From NCBI RefSeq assembly GCF_028369295.1, contig NZ_JAQMYP010000032.1, forward strand, positions 1-64,000: DNA of 64,000 nucleotides, given 5' to 3'. Each line of letters begins with the position of its first letter. Position 1 is the stretch's first letter. Source of the DNA: Streptomyces sp. HD (GTDB lineage: Bacteria > Actinomycetota > Actinomycetes > Streptomycetales > Streptomycetaceae). Below the pieces are notes generated by a model. It saw only the letters and a list, made by a program, of their open reading frames with translations, had not been told where the DNA came from and searched no databases. Shown piece after piece: positions 1 through 7,838 of this stretch. Both the position numbers and the translations under genes were made by a program.

Positions 1-5
1 CGCCG

Positions 6-78
<73 letters not shown>

Positions 79-115
79 CAGCGCCGTAGGTCAGCAGGCT
101 CTGACCTTGGGGCTG

Positions 116-168
116 TATGCAGCAGCCGTGCATAGATCTCGCCAGGAACATCGCAGACCTGCGATGTT
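116..168. promoter_or_regulatory. Pair of palindromes upstream of the left repeat
   Basis: TATGCA at 116-121 is mirrored by TGCATA at 129-134. AACATCGCAG at 147-156 is mirrored by CTGCGATGTT at 159-168, a perfect 10-bp dyad with a 2-bp spacer. A related dyad, ATGCAG-CCG-CTGCAT, lies at 2431-2445 beside the right copy of the flanking repeat. They could be protein-binding sites or hairpins. No adjacent gene start shows which. Confidence 0.4.
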
Positions 169-284
169 ATGCAGCGCTCGGGCGGGCCGATCGTCGTGCT
201 GGTGCCCGCGGAGCGGGAGTCGGCGGCCAGATGCAGCACGTCCGGTGCAGCGCGTGCAGCAGCTGTCCGCGCTGCACCGGACGG

Positions 285-530
285 GGTCGGCCTGCTACCC
301 GTGCAGCACCCGTGTCTGACTGGCCCATGCAAATACTGCGCTGCACCCGCGACACCACGTTGCTGCACCCGACGACCACCACCAGGAGCACGAGCAGCAA
401 CCCGGAAGCAGCTGAGTAGCAGCGACTACAGCACGGTGCCGTGCAGAGCGCGCCGATCGCCCGACACCGCGTAGCGGCGGGCGGCGAGGCCGTACTCGAG
501 GGGCTCGCCGATCTGCTCGCACAGCGGATG
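285..530. repeat. Left copy of imperfect direct repeat flanking the toxin locus
   Basis: This stretch matches 2453-2646 in order and orientation. The best-conserved blocks are the GCCCATGCAAAT region (near 325 and 2491) and about 45 nearly identical bases ending in GAGGGGCTCGCCGATCT (about 470-515 and 2590-2634). The minus strand carries the 3' end of a coding frame with the motif CEQIGEPLEYGLAARRYA, which recurs in the right copy. Both copies thus look like fragments of one gene tail. Several GCTGCAC or GTGCAGC heptamers lie at 245-370. Confidence 0.6.
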
Positions 531-631
531 AACTGCGGGCTGTCCGCGGCCTGGTCCACGGGTCAGCACGAACGCCAGCGGGCGGCACTTGGTGGTCGAA
601 GTTCACGACGCCCGGCAGCGAGCCGGGGGCC

Positions 632-1129
632 TTACCGGCACGCGCTGGCACGACCGTCGGTCCAGCCGCCGTCGGTGCAGACGAACTGGGCCGCGTTCGC
701 GACGCGGACCTGTACGAGGGTGAACGTCCCGTTCCTCGGGTCGGGGCCGTTGTACGAGGCCGTGTAGCCGATGCCCGGGAGGACCTTGTTCCCCTGGCAG
801 GCGTTGTCGCTGAACGCGTCGATCGAGAACTCGAGGCCCTCGGACACCCGCAGCCCCGTTTGGATGTTGGCGCTGCGGTCGCTGGGACGGCCGATGCAGA
901 ACGCGCCCGTGCCGGGGATGGTCACCCTGATGCTGTTGGCACTGTCGGGAAGGCTGACCGGTCCACCCTGGACGGAGAGCGGGACACTGCTTCCGTCGCT
1001 GTTGAACAGCGACGCGTAAGCAGTGCCGCCCGCCATGGCGACCATGCCGAGCCCCATGCCGGCCACGGCCAGCAGGCCCAGGGACTTGTTCAGGAGACGA
1101 CGCCCGTTCAGGCGACTCGACGTGAGCAC
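632..1129 (-). CDS. Small secreted four-cysteine protein next to ART toxin
   Basis: The 165-residue product has a classic signal peptide: a twin-Arg-containing basic n-region, a hydrophobic stretch rich in Gly, Leu and Val, and a probable AYA cleavage near residue 39. The mature part is about 125 residues of predicted beta-type sequence with four cysteines (in AFCIGRPS, DNACQGN, QFVCTDG and at the C-terminus), enough for two disulfides. The GTG start has a GAGAGGAG ribosome-binding site and lies inside the 3' end of the upstream toxin gene, a 22-bp overlap that suggests translational coupling. I do not recognise the family. Context suggests a partner, binding or stabilising subunit of the secreted ADP-ribosyltransferase, but this is inference. 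Confidence 0.8.
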   Translation of the reverse strand: MLTSSRLNGRRLLNKSLGLLAVAGMGLGMVAMAGGTAYASLFNSDGSSVPLSVQGGPVSLPDSANSIRVTIPGTGAFCIGRPSDRSANIQTGLRVSEGLEFSIDAFSDNACQGNKVLPGIGYTASYNGPDPRNGTFTLVQVRVANAAQFVCTDGGWTDGRASACR

Positions 1130-2235
1130 AGTGGCTCCTCTCGTTTCAGTGGCTGTGTTCTTGATTTCGTTTCAGTGGCTGTGTTGTTGATCAGGATTTC
1201 CACGGGGAACCATGAGGTGAGAGAGGCAAATGACCTCAGCCGTGGCCACCACGGCTGGTCGGCGTCCCTGCACCGGTCGATCGCGTTGCATCCCCGGGTG
1301 TAGTGGTTCGCCTGTTGGGCCGGGAGGTGGAGGTCCGTGTCGACGCGGAGGTTGGCCGCCGGGTCGCCGTACGGGTTGTAGCGGTAGTTGGGGTCGTAGT
1401 TGGGGTTCGCCACCCAGCGGTCATGGGTGAAGGTGAGGCTCTGCAGCTGGAGGTAGGTTCCCTGCGTCCGCGCCGTCATGTCGTAGATGTGCACGCCGGT
1501 GATCGCCTGGGCCGGAATCTCATGGAAGAACGCCCATTCGTCCTGGCCCCGGTAGGTGTTGGCCATGTTCGGGTCCCCGCGGAGCTGGTCGGGAACGTGC
1601 AGGACGACCCCAGCGAACTGCGGGTTGATCGTGTAGACGAAGGTCCTGGCTTCGACGCTCCCGTGCTCGCAGTGCGACGTGACGAGCCATCCGACGACCG
1701 GGACCATCTGGCCGATCGTCCAGCCCGCTCCCTGGCAACGCGGCTGATTGGCCTGTTCGGCGAGGTTCTGCATCCCCTGGCTCCGGGCGAACGTCTCCGA
1801 GACGTCCTGCGAACCCGACGTGGAGACGTAGCCGCTGTCGTTGGCGCCTGCTCCGCCGTGGACATGGCTGACGAGGTCGTAGTTCGTTCCCCGGGCCATG
1901 AAACCGTTGGCGAAGATGTCATTCGGGGACCGGGAGTCGCCGCGGTACAGCACACCGGGCAGCTGGCCCTGCGAGAAGCCGTTGGCGGGCTCGTCCTGCG
2001 CGCTGGCCGAGCCGGTGGTCGTCACGAGTGCGCCGGTGGCGACCAGCGCCACCATGAGGAACTGAAGGATGAGGAAGAGGGGCCTCGGCAGCCGGCGCTG
2101 CGTCTGCGGCCGAGGCGTGCCGCGCTGGGGGGGCCGCCACTGTGGGGGGATGGGACATCGCTGGTTCTCCAGAGCTCGGTCTGCCAGATCCGGCCTGACC
2201 GCACCGAGACTGGCGAGCGGAGAGTTGATCGTCAC
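1108..2235 (-). CDS. Secreted pertussis toxin S1-like ADP-ribosyltransferase
   Basis: The 375-residue product has a signal peptide (hydrophobic core about residues 52-72, probable ASA-Q cleavage near 79). The mature domain has the R-S-E signature of mono-ADP-ribosyltransferases: Arg98 in LYRGDSRSPNDIFANGF, the STS motif at 138-140 in SGYVSTSGS, and Gln231-x-Glu233 in QDEWAFFHEIP. The pertussis toxin S1 subunit has the parallel motifs YRYDSRPPEDVFQNGF, FVSTSS and QSEYLAHRRIP, so the QxE arrangement fits the pertussis, pierisin and scabin side of the family. Catalysis would transfer ADP-ribose from NAD+ to an unknown host target outside the producer. About 100 residues after the catalytic core are unassigned and Tyr/Asn/Pro-rich in part. 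The GTG start at 2235 has its G-rich motif directly against the codon, so the true start may lie further in. Confidence 0.85.
   Translation of the reverse strand: MTINSPLASLGAVRPDLADRALENQRCPIPPQWRPPQRGTPRPQTQRRLPRPLFLILQFLMVALVATGALVTTTGSASAQDEPANGFSQGQLPGVLYRGDSRSPNDIFANGFMARGTNYDLVSHVHGGAGANDSGYVSTSGSQDVSETFARSQGMQNLAEQANQPRCQGAGWTIGQMVPVVGWLVTSHCEHGSVEARTFVYTINPQFAGVVLHVPDQLRGDPNMANTYRGQDEWAFFHEIPAQAITGVHIYDMTARTQGTYLQLQSLTFTHDRWVANPNYDPNYRYNPYGDPAANLRVDTDLHLPAQQANHYTRGCNAIDRCRDADQPWWPRLRSFASLTSWFPVEILINNTATETKSRTQPLKREEPLCSRRVA
1141..1185. repeat. Tandem 26-bp duplication at the end of the ART gene
   Basis: A 19-bp sequence, TCGTTTCAGTGGCTGTGTT, occurs at 1141-1159 and again at 1167-1185, a 26-bp period. 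Because 26 is not a multiple of three, it changes the reading frame of the toxin C-terminus. Removing one copy would put the toxin in frame with the downstream secreted protein, with no stop between them. Confidence 0.9.
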
Positions 2236-2399
2236 CCCCTTTTATCGGAGTAATCAATTCCGTTTTACTGGGCAATCAATCCCGCGCGGGGCGGCTGCAA
2301 CGCCGCAAATCGCCGGAGCCACGGCGCCTACCCCACGGGGAGGGCGCCGGCGTCGTTCCCGGCCACCCCGCTGCAGTACGGCGGCCGGTCCTCTCCCCG

Positions 2400-2646
2400 T
2401 CCCGACAGCGCGCTGCACCCGTCGTGCTGCATGCAGCCGCTGCATAGACCCTTTTGGCCTGCTGCACGAGCAGCACCCTTGTCCCGCCCGGCCCATGCAA
2501 ATGCTGCGATGACCACAAGCACGACCAGGACCACGAGCAGCAGCGGCTACAGCAGCGTCCCGGCCAGGGCCCGGCGGTCCCCGTCAGGGCGTAGCGGCGG
2601 GCGGCGAGGCCGTGCTCGAGGGGCTCGCCGATCTCTTCGCACAGCA
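2400..2646. repeat. Right copy of imperfect direct repeat flanking the toxin locus
   Basis: Counterpart of 285-530. It contains the dyad ATGCAG-CCG-CTGCAT (2431-2445), the GCCCATGCAAAT block and the conserved CGCCGATCT end. On the minus strand it encodes the same gene tail (CEEIGEPLEHGLAARRYALTG). Here one extra G in a GGGG run interrupts the frame, which otherwise ends DRRALAGTLL-stop. The interval 2236-2399 holds no gene, only the toxin promoter region. Confidence 0.6.
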
Positions 2647-2657
2647 GCGCCAGGACG

Positions 2658-2978
2658 ATGGAGCGGGCTCTGCGTGACCGCTCGGCAGAGGGCGAGGCGG
2701 CGGGAGTCCTGGTCGGCACCGCGTTGAATGACGACGACGCGGGGTTCGTCGAGCACTGGTGTGTGCAGGTCGGGACGCGAGCTGTGCCAGGGAGTCCACG
2801 GCTCGGGCTGGCTGGGTTGTGCCTGGGCCATGCCGCTCGACGCTTCGGGCATCTCAGCGATGAAGCCCGTGCCCTGGCGGAGTCGCTGGCGGCGCGGGCC
2901 GAGGTGGACCCGTTGGATGTGGACGGTCGGGCCCTCGACGGCTATGACGATGTCCGCAGCTTCCTTCACCTGTGGTGA
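2658..2978 (+). CDS. Small HEAT-repeat-like protein, possibly immunity-type
   Basis: The 106-residue product ends with a helical block: LGLAGLCLGHAARRFGHL, an acidic-alanine helix, then DVDGRALDGYDDVRSFL. This pattern resembles the single HEAT-like unit of small actinobacterial proteins often found near contact or secreted toxins. No signal peptide or membrane segment is seen. The start is uncertain, since the ATG at 2658 has only a weak ribosome-binding site and lies at the edge of the flanking repeat. It may be the 3' part of a longer gene. Proximity to the toxin makes a protective role conceivable, but unproven. Confidence 0.5.
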   Translation: MERALRDRSAEGEAAGVLVGTALNDDDAGFVEHWCVQVGTRAVPGSPRLGLAGLCLGHAARRFGHLSDEARALAESLAARAEVDPLDVDGRALDGYDDVRSFLHLW

Positions 2979-3122
2979 CGTCGCCTGTTGCCCTGTTGCA
3001 GGTCAACCAGTTGCCCAGTCCCGGGCCAAGGCCGAACAGGCCGCCATGACCTGAGCAGGGCGGGAACCAGCACGGCGGGCGATGACCGGTGTCCGGTCTC
3101 CACCCCTACTCAAAGGAGGTGG

Positions 3123-3890
3123 TCAGGCGGCGGCTTGGAGCCGGAAGTGCACGGCGGTGGCGCTGGAGGGGGCGGATTTGCCGTGCTGATCGGTGACCGC
3201 TGTCACGGCCAGGCCGGCGGCCGTGGCCAGTTCCTCGAACCCATCGCGGGTATACCAGTGCAGGACCCACGGCCGCTCCACAACGCTGCTGTCTGAGCCG
3301 TGGTGGCGTTCATAGCGCAGAAGCGTCGTCTGTGTCCGAGCTGCCTCGTCGCGCTGTTCGGCGACGACGGGCACCCGAAGTTCGGCGCTGTCGGGTGCGG
3401 TGGCCGTGCGCACGCGACCGATCTGTGCTGCCGGCGTCGGTTCGGGGGTGAACAGGGGCACCAAGGCGATACCGCCCTCCGCCAGATGAGCACGGATGCC
3501 GCGCAGGGCGGCCAACGCGGTGGCGTCGTCGGGGAGCAGGGTGAAGGTGGGCCCGGCGAGGAAGATCGCCCGGTATCGGCGGGGCAGGTCCAGGGCCTCC
3601 ATACGCTGATGGAACACGGTGGTGGGGATGCCTTGTTCGTCTGCCCGGCGCCGGAGACGCTCCAGCATGTCCGCGGAGGAGTCGACGCCCTCCACCTCCA
3701 GGCCGCGTCGGCGCAGCTCCGGCAGAGGATCACCGTCCCCGCATCCCAGTTCCAGTGCCGGCATGCCGGTTTGCTGAATGAAGGCCGCATAGGGCTCGGG
3801 GTCCTGGGAGAAGGACTTCAGCGGTCCATAGAGCTCTGCGACGATGCCTGTGTAGAAGTCAGCTGGATCCACGCCAGTCACACTATGCAC
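3123..3890 (-). CDS. Class I SAM-dependent methyltransferase
   Basis: The 255-residue product has the Rossmann methyltransferase motif I at about residues 47-54 (LELGCGDGD), an acidic residue ending strand 2 in VEGVDSSADML near 75, and a later hydrophobic motif in YRAIFLAGPTFTLL. Length and order of motifs fit the methyltransferase-11/25 superfamily acting on small molecules. The substrate cannot be read from the sequence. The gene stands alone, with about 380 bp of apparently non-coding DNA upstream that should hold its promoter. Confidence 0.85.
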   Translation of the reverse strand: MHSVTGVDPADFYTGIVAELYGPLKSFSQDPEPYAAFIQQTGMPALELGCGDGDPLPELRRRGLEVEGVDSSADMLERLRRRADEQGIPTTVFHQRMEALDLPRRYRAIFLAGPTFTLLPDDATALAALRGIRAHLAEGGIALVPLFTPEPTPAAQIGRVRTATAPDSAELRVPVVAEQRDEAARTQTTLLRYERHHGSDSSVVERPWVLHWYTRDGFEELATAAGLAVTAVTDQHGKSAPSSATAVHFRLQAAA

Positions 3891-4273
3891 ACCTATCTCG
3901 CGCGTTCACTCGAATATCGCGAGCGGGTCCCCCTGATGAGCCCTGGTGTTGCTGAAACTCACCGACATTTCTGCAGCCGAACAGCCTCAAGCGTTCCCCG
4001 AACTCACCATCACGCGTTGCCGCTTCCAACCGACACAATCACGGCCATTCCGCTCAGCGATAGTTGGCCTTACGGGCTCTGGAATCCGAGGCGTCATCGT
4101 CCGGCTCGCGGGCTATTGGGGTGTCCGACGGGTCGCGGGCCTGATGTGGACCGGCAGATGATCCGGCGCTCCGGGGGGCGGGACGTCCGGTTCCGCAACC
4201 GGTCTCGGGGGTGCTGCGTCCCTCCGTGTGCGCAGGCTCGGAGCGCCGGACGAAGCGGAAAGGGCAGTCGACG
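3891..4273. other. Intergenic region, no gene seen
   Basis: This 383-bp stretch separates two genes transcribed away from each other. Long open frames crossing it on the plus strand are antisense to the methyltransferase and have no recognisable domain. It probably holds both divergent promoters. No convincing operator or terminator was found. Confidence 0.5.
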
Positions 4274-4678
4274 GTGAGCAATTCGGTGGGTATGGCGGTG
4301 TGCGGTGCGGTTGCCCTGCTGTTGTTCGGCTTCGCGGTGCACGAGGCGGTCGTGGTGCGGCGGCTGAAGCGGGCCGGTATTCGTGCCCAGGGTCTCGTGG
4401 TCGACAACACGCGGGACGACTGGTCCGACGGCCACAACTTGGTGCCGGTCATCGCCTTTATCGACCAGCAGGGACACCGCGTGCAGTTCTCGCCCCATGT
4501 GCGCGGGACCGGAATGAACCTGGAGAAGGGGCTTGAGGTTCAGGTGCTGTACGAAGACGGGAAACCCCACACGGCACGGGTGAACATGCGGAAGTACATG
4601 ATGGGGTCCGCGCTGTGGACGCTGCTGGGCGGAGCGGCCTTCGCCGGGGCCGGCGTACTGCTCGCCCTGAAGAACTGA
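4274..4678 (+). CDS. DUF3592-type membrane protein
   Basis: The 134-residue product has two transmembrane segments, near residues 4-27 and 110-130. A soluble central domain of about 80 residues (GLVVDNTRDD and VIAFIDQQGHRVQF) has the beta-rich pattern of DUF3592 proteins. The GTG at 4274 is preferred over an upstream ATG at 4211 because AAAGGG lies about 10 bases upstream and the first helix then begins at the N-terminus. Function unknown; probably cytoplasmic membrane. Confidence 0.75.
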   Translation: MSNSVGMAVCGAVALLLFGFAVHEAVVVRRLKRAGIRAQGLVVDNTRDDWSDGHNLVPVIAFIDQQGHRVQFSPHVRGTGMNLEKGLEVQVLYEDGKPHTARVNMRKYMMGSALWTLLGGAAFAGAGVLLALKN

Positions 4679-4765
4679 CCGCAGCCGCGGAGATGCCGCC
4701 CCCTCCCGTCCCGGACGGGGTCGTCTTCCCTACCCCCAGGTGCACAGAGCTGGATCCGCGCGTCG

Positions 4766-4972
4766 CTAGCCGGATGACTCGCTCAGCAGCGCCCGTGCCT
4801 TGCGTTCCACCAGTACGGGCACGAATTCGCGCACGGGCCGGTCCGCGAAGGACGAGTGAGCCTTGGCTACGGCGGCCTCGACCTCGGCCGAGCTGCTCGT
4901 CGCGCTGAATGCGTCCGTCAGGCGCTCGACCACCCCACGGATGGCTTCGTCCTCGCGTGCCTTGTCCGCCAC
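4766..4972 (-). CDS. Three-helix-bundle dimerisation domain protein
   Basis: The 68-residue acidic protein consists of three predicted helices: DEAIRGVVERLTDAF, AEVEAAVAKAHSSF and a third ending VLVERKARALL, with the phrase PVREFVPVLVER typical of a small actinobacterial family called three-helix bundle dimerisation domain. No catalytic residues or membrane segments are visible. It probably mediates protein association. The partner is unknown. Confidence 0.75.
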   Translation of the reverse strand: MADKAREDEAIRGVVERLTDAFSATSSSAEVEAAVAKAHSSFADRPVREFVPVLVERKARALLSESSG

Positions 4973-4999
4973 AGCTCCACCTGCCTGGAATGGTGCTTC

Positions 5000-5395
5000 T
5001 CAGCCTTCGCTGAGATTCTCACGCGGATGTATCGCGTCGCGGTGATCATTGCACTCTGCTCGCGGAACGTCGGCTGGAACCGGCCACGCCTGATGCGCCT
5101 GGAGGGCGAGGCTGACCAGGGTCATCAGCAGATCGACATCCGCGGTGACGTCGAGGCGCAGCGTCACCCACTGCGAGCCGGGCACCAGCTGGACAGTGGT
5201 CGTTGCCGTGAGGTGTTCTTCGAACCGCCTGATGGCCCGGGCCGTGAGGTACAGGTCAACGTGATCGTCGGAGTGGAAGTGGACGATCTCGCCGTGAGCC
5301 GCACGGAGAGCTTGCCCAGTGCCACAGCGCGGCTCCGCCTCGGCAAGGTCGGGCCAGGTCGCCAGTTGCACGAGGGCACGCGCTGCCAACGTCAT
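5000..5395 (-). CDS. DUF5519-type (luciferase-family) protein
   Basis: The 131-residue product matches a family common in Streptomyces. Features include GEIVHFHSDDHVDLYLT, AIRRFEEHL, VPGSQWVTLRLD and LALQAHQAW, ending in a CNDHR segment. The name luciferase family in databases is historical and no enzymatic activity is established. It faces the three-helix-bundle gene on the same strand, about 27 bp upstream of it, so the two could be co-transcribed. Confidence 0.75.
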   Translation of the reverse strand: MTLAARALVQLATWPDLAEAEPRCGTGQALRAAHGEIVHFHSDDHVDLYLTARAIRRFEEHLTATTTVQLVPGSQWVTLRLDVTADVDLLMTLVSLALQAHQAWPVPADVPRAECNDHRDAIHPRENLSEG

Positions 5396-5607
5396 GCGCC
5401 CATCATGACCAGCTCACCCCCCAGCCACCAGAGGGTGAGGGATCTGTAACCGATCCGCGGCGACTGAAAGGCCCGATACCGACGCGGTGGGCTTGGCTGG
5501 CCAGCTGCGATTGCCAATGAAGATCGTCCATCCTGAAGTTGCTGGTCACCGGGCTGGCGTGATGCGTGGGTCTTCTGCTCGTGCTGGTCGTGGGCGGTTG
5601 TCTGCAC

Positions 5608-6161
5608 TCAAGATCGTCTGACACGGTGCGGTCACGGTTCCTCGGGACCCGGTGTGCGGTTGGTCCTGGTCCGTACGATATGGGTGGGAGCTGCACGCGG
5701 TTGCCATGGACAGGGGGCCGGACCTGCGCGAGCTGATCACCGCTCGCTGGGCCGAACTGGAACTGCAGCCGGAGAAGTTGAACCAGCATTGGCCACCGCT
5801 GAGCGGGTCGCACGGCGGCTGACCGAGCAGGTACGCGCCGAAAGGGAGGCGGGCCAGGTGCCATTGCCTGCCGCAGGGCAGGTCGCGGGCCGTGCGGTGT
5901 TGCTGGTCGGCGCCGCGAACGCGGCCTCGGCACAGACGTGCGAGCACGCCTTCGCGCACCTGAGAACTGGCGGATCCTCACCGAGCTCCAAGAGTCCGCA
6001 CGCTACGCGACCACGCTGCTGCGGCTCTACTGGTGCTGACCAACACCGAGGTTGCCCGCTGACGATCTTGCTCGCAGGAAGCCGCCCACGAACAGCGCGA
6101 GTCCACGATCAACACCCCACGCCAGCCCCGTGACCAGCAAATTCAGGACGCACGATCTTCG
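5608..6161 (+). mobile_element. Degenerate remnant of hypothetical gene plus IS5-type transposase
   Basis: About 5700-5905 matches the start of the intact gene at 11122-11586, including its upstream region. About 5930-6060 matches the transposase C-terminus found at 12355-12487 (CEHAFAHL, YATTLL). The middle is deleted and the frame is broken. CAAGATCGTCTGA near 5610 and CGATCTT sequences near 6064 and 6151 may be decayed terminal inverted repeats. The interval 5396-5607 shows no gene. Confidence 0.65.
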
Positions 6162-6257
6162 TTGATGATGTGTGCCATCGAGGGGGAGCCCTGTGGCAGC
6201 ACGAATGGGTAGCAGTTGAGAGCGGCCGTGTGGTGAGTACGGTGGTGATGTCTGGGT

Positions 6258-7499
6258 TCAGGGGGTGGAGAGCACGAGGACGGCGTTACTCCCGCCGAAA
6301 CCGAAAGAGGTCGACACAGCAACGTTCATCGGCACCCTACGAAGTTCGGTGGTGACCACATCGAGTTCCACGCCGGGATCTTGTGTTTCGAGATTTGCGG
6401 TGGGAGGAACGGCCTGATGCTGCAGGGCCTGCACGGTCACGGCGGCTTCGATGGCTGCCGAGGCACCTAGCGCGTGGCCGATGACACTCTTGGTCGCGGT
6501 GACAGGGGGCGTGGTGCCGTCGAACAGCCGGCGGAGCATGGCAGCTTCGGCTGCGTCACCAAGAGGGGTCGAGGCGGCGTGCGCATTGATGTGATCGACG
6601 TCGCGGAGGCCGCATCCGGCGTCAGCGAGAGCAGCGCGCAGGGCTCGTTCGGCGCCCATCCCGTCGGGGTGCGGGGCGGCGTGGCTGTAGGCATCGGATG
6701 TGGTGGCGAATCCGCGCAGGAGGGCGCGGGGTGCCTTGCTTCGGCGCCGGGCGTGTGTGGCCCGTTCCAGGACCAGGATGGCAGCTCCTTCGCCGAGTAC
6801 GAAACCGTCGCGGTCCAGGTCGAAGGGGCGGCATGCGAGGTGCGGTCGGTCGCGGCGCCGTGAGAGGGCGCGGATCTGAGCGAAACAGGTGGCGGTCATC
6901 TGGGCGCGGCCGGATTCGCTGCCTCCGGCCAGGACGATGTCGCAGGTGCCGGCCCGCAGGAGATCTCGGGCCAGCCCCAGAGCGGTTGCTCCGGATGCGC
7001 AGGCCGTCGAGACGGTGAAGACGGGACCGTGGGCGCCCAGTTCGATGGCCAGGTCTGCGGCCACTGTGCTGGGCACGCTGCGTGTCACCGCCCAGGGAGA
7101 CACCGCGGTGGGCTTCCCGTCCGTCAGTCGCCGAAACTCCGTGGGGTAGGTCTCCAGGCTGTTGCTTCCCACGCCGAGAATGATTCCGACGCGTTCACCA
7201 TTCCAACGGTGAGCCTCCAGCTCCGCGTCGAGTACGGCTCGCCGGGCTGCCGCGAGTGCGAGGTGGGTGAAGCGATCGGTGCGGCGTGCTCGCTGAGGGC
7301 CCACTTCCTGCTCGACCTGCAACTCCTTTACGCGGCAGGAGAAGTCTACGGGCAGACCGGTGAGGGCGGGGTCAGTGGCGGCCAGTGAGCGCCCTGCACA
7401 CAGAGTCCGCCATGTCGAGACAAGATCCTGCCCGGCGGGCGTGACCAGGCCGATGCCGGTGATGCAGATACCCTCGGCGCCCACGCCCGGAACGGTCAA
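6258..7499 (-). CDS. Beta-ketoacyl-ACP synthase (KAS II/FabF-like)
   Basis: The 413-residue protein has the thiolase-fold Cys-His-His triad: Cys167 in STACASG, His307 in NAHAAST and His342 in KSVIGHALGAS, with Lys337. It should condense an acyl group with a malonyl unit carried on an ACP. The first His motif reads NAHAAST rather than the usual NAHGTST, a divergence expected in a specialised rather than housekeeping enzyme. It is the distal gene of the leftward group, overlapping the ACP gene by 4 bp. A loading decarboxylase role is unlikely because the Cys is retained. Confidence 0.9.
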   Translation of the reverse strand: MTVPGVGAEGICITGIGLVTPAGQDLVSTWRTLCAGRSLAATDPALTGLPVDFSCRVKELQVEQEVGPQRARRTDRFTHLALAAARRAVLDAELEAHRWNGERVGIILGVGSNSLETYPTEFRRLTDGKPTAVSPWAVTRSVPSTVAADLAIELGAHGPVFTVSTACASGATALGLARDLLRAGTCDIVLAGGSESGRAQMTATCFAQIRALSRRRDRPHLACRPFDLDRDGFVLGEGAAILVLERATHARRRSKAPRALLRGFATTSDAYSHAAPHPDGMGAERALRAALADAGCGLRDVDHINAHAASTPLGDAAEAAMLRRLFDGTTPPVTATKSVIGHALGASAAIEAAVTVQALQHQAVPPTANLETQDPGVELDVVTTELRRVPMNVAVSTSFGFGGSNAVLVLSTP

Positions 7500-7768
7500 C
7501 GTGCGGTGTCCGCAGTCCGCAGCGTCGAGGCGAGCTGTGCGGCCGCAGTAGCGAGGGTGTCGGAGGGGGCGACGCCTTGGATGTCCTCCAGCAGCCGTGC
7601 TCCGGTGCGATTCTCCAGCGAGACGATGAGTTCCAGCAGCGCGAGAGAGTCCAGCCCCAGCTCCCCGAAGGTGACGTCCGGGCGCAGCCGCTCGGCGTCA
7701 ATGGAGAACTCCTCGCCGATCAAGCGGATCAGCTCTTCCTCGGTGAACTGAGACGACGATTCCGTCAT
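7496..7768 (-). CDS. Acyl carrier protein
   Basis: The 90-residue acidic four-helix protein has the phosphopantetheine attachment serine at position 41 in ELGLDSLALLELI. Its stop overlaps the ketosynthase start by 4 bp, so it is the dedicated carrier for that synthase. A longer than usual C-terminal tail follows helix 4. The desaturase on the opposite strand is a soluble acyl-ACP type, so the same carrier probably presents its substrate. Confidence 0.92.
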   Translation of the reverse strand: MTESSSQFTEEELIRLIGEEFSIDAERLRPDVTFGELGLDSLALLELIVSLENRTGARLLEDIQGVAPSDTLATAAAQLASTLRTADTAR

Positions 7769-7838
7769 GACGGTTCTGCTTTCGGATCGGCGCGAGCGTA
7801 GGCACGCGGATGGAGCGTTCGTTCGGGTTCAGGCGTGG

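Noticed and set aside
1303..2253. 316-codon plus-strand frame opposite the toxin
   Set aside because: No domain, no ribosome-binding site, and fully overlapping a gene with clear catalytic motifs.
3113..3124. Strong Shine-Dalgarno-like AAAGGAGGT on the plus strand
   Set aside because: No plus-strand start codon or gene follows; the region is the 3' end of the minus-strand methyltransferase.
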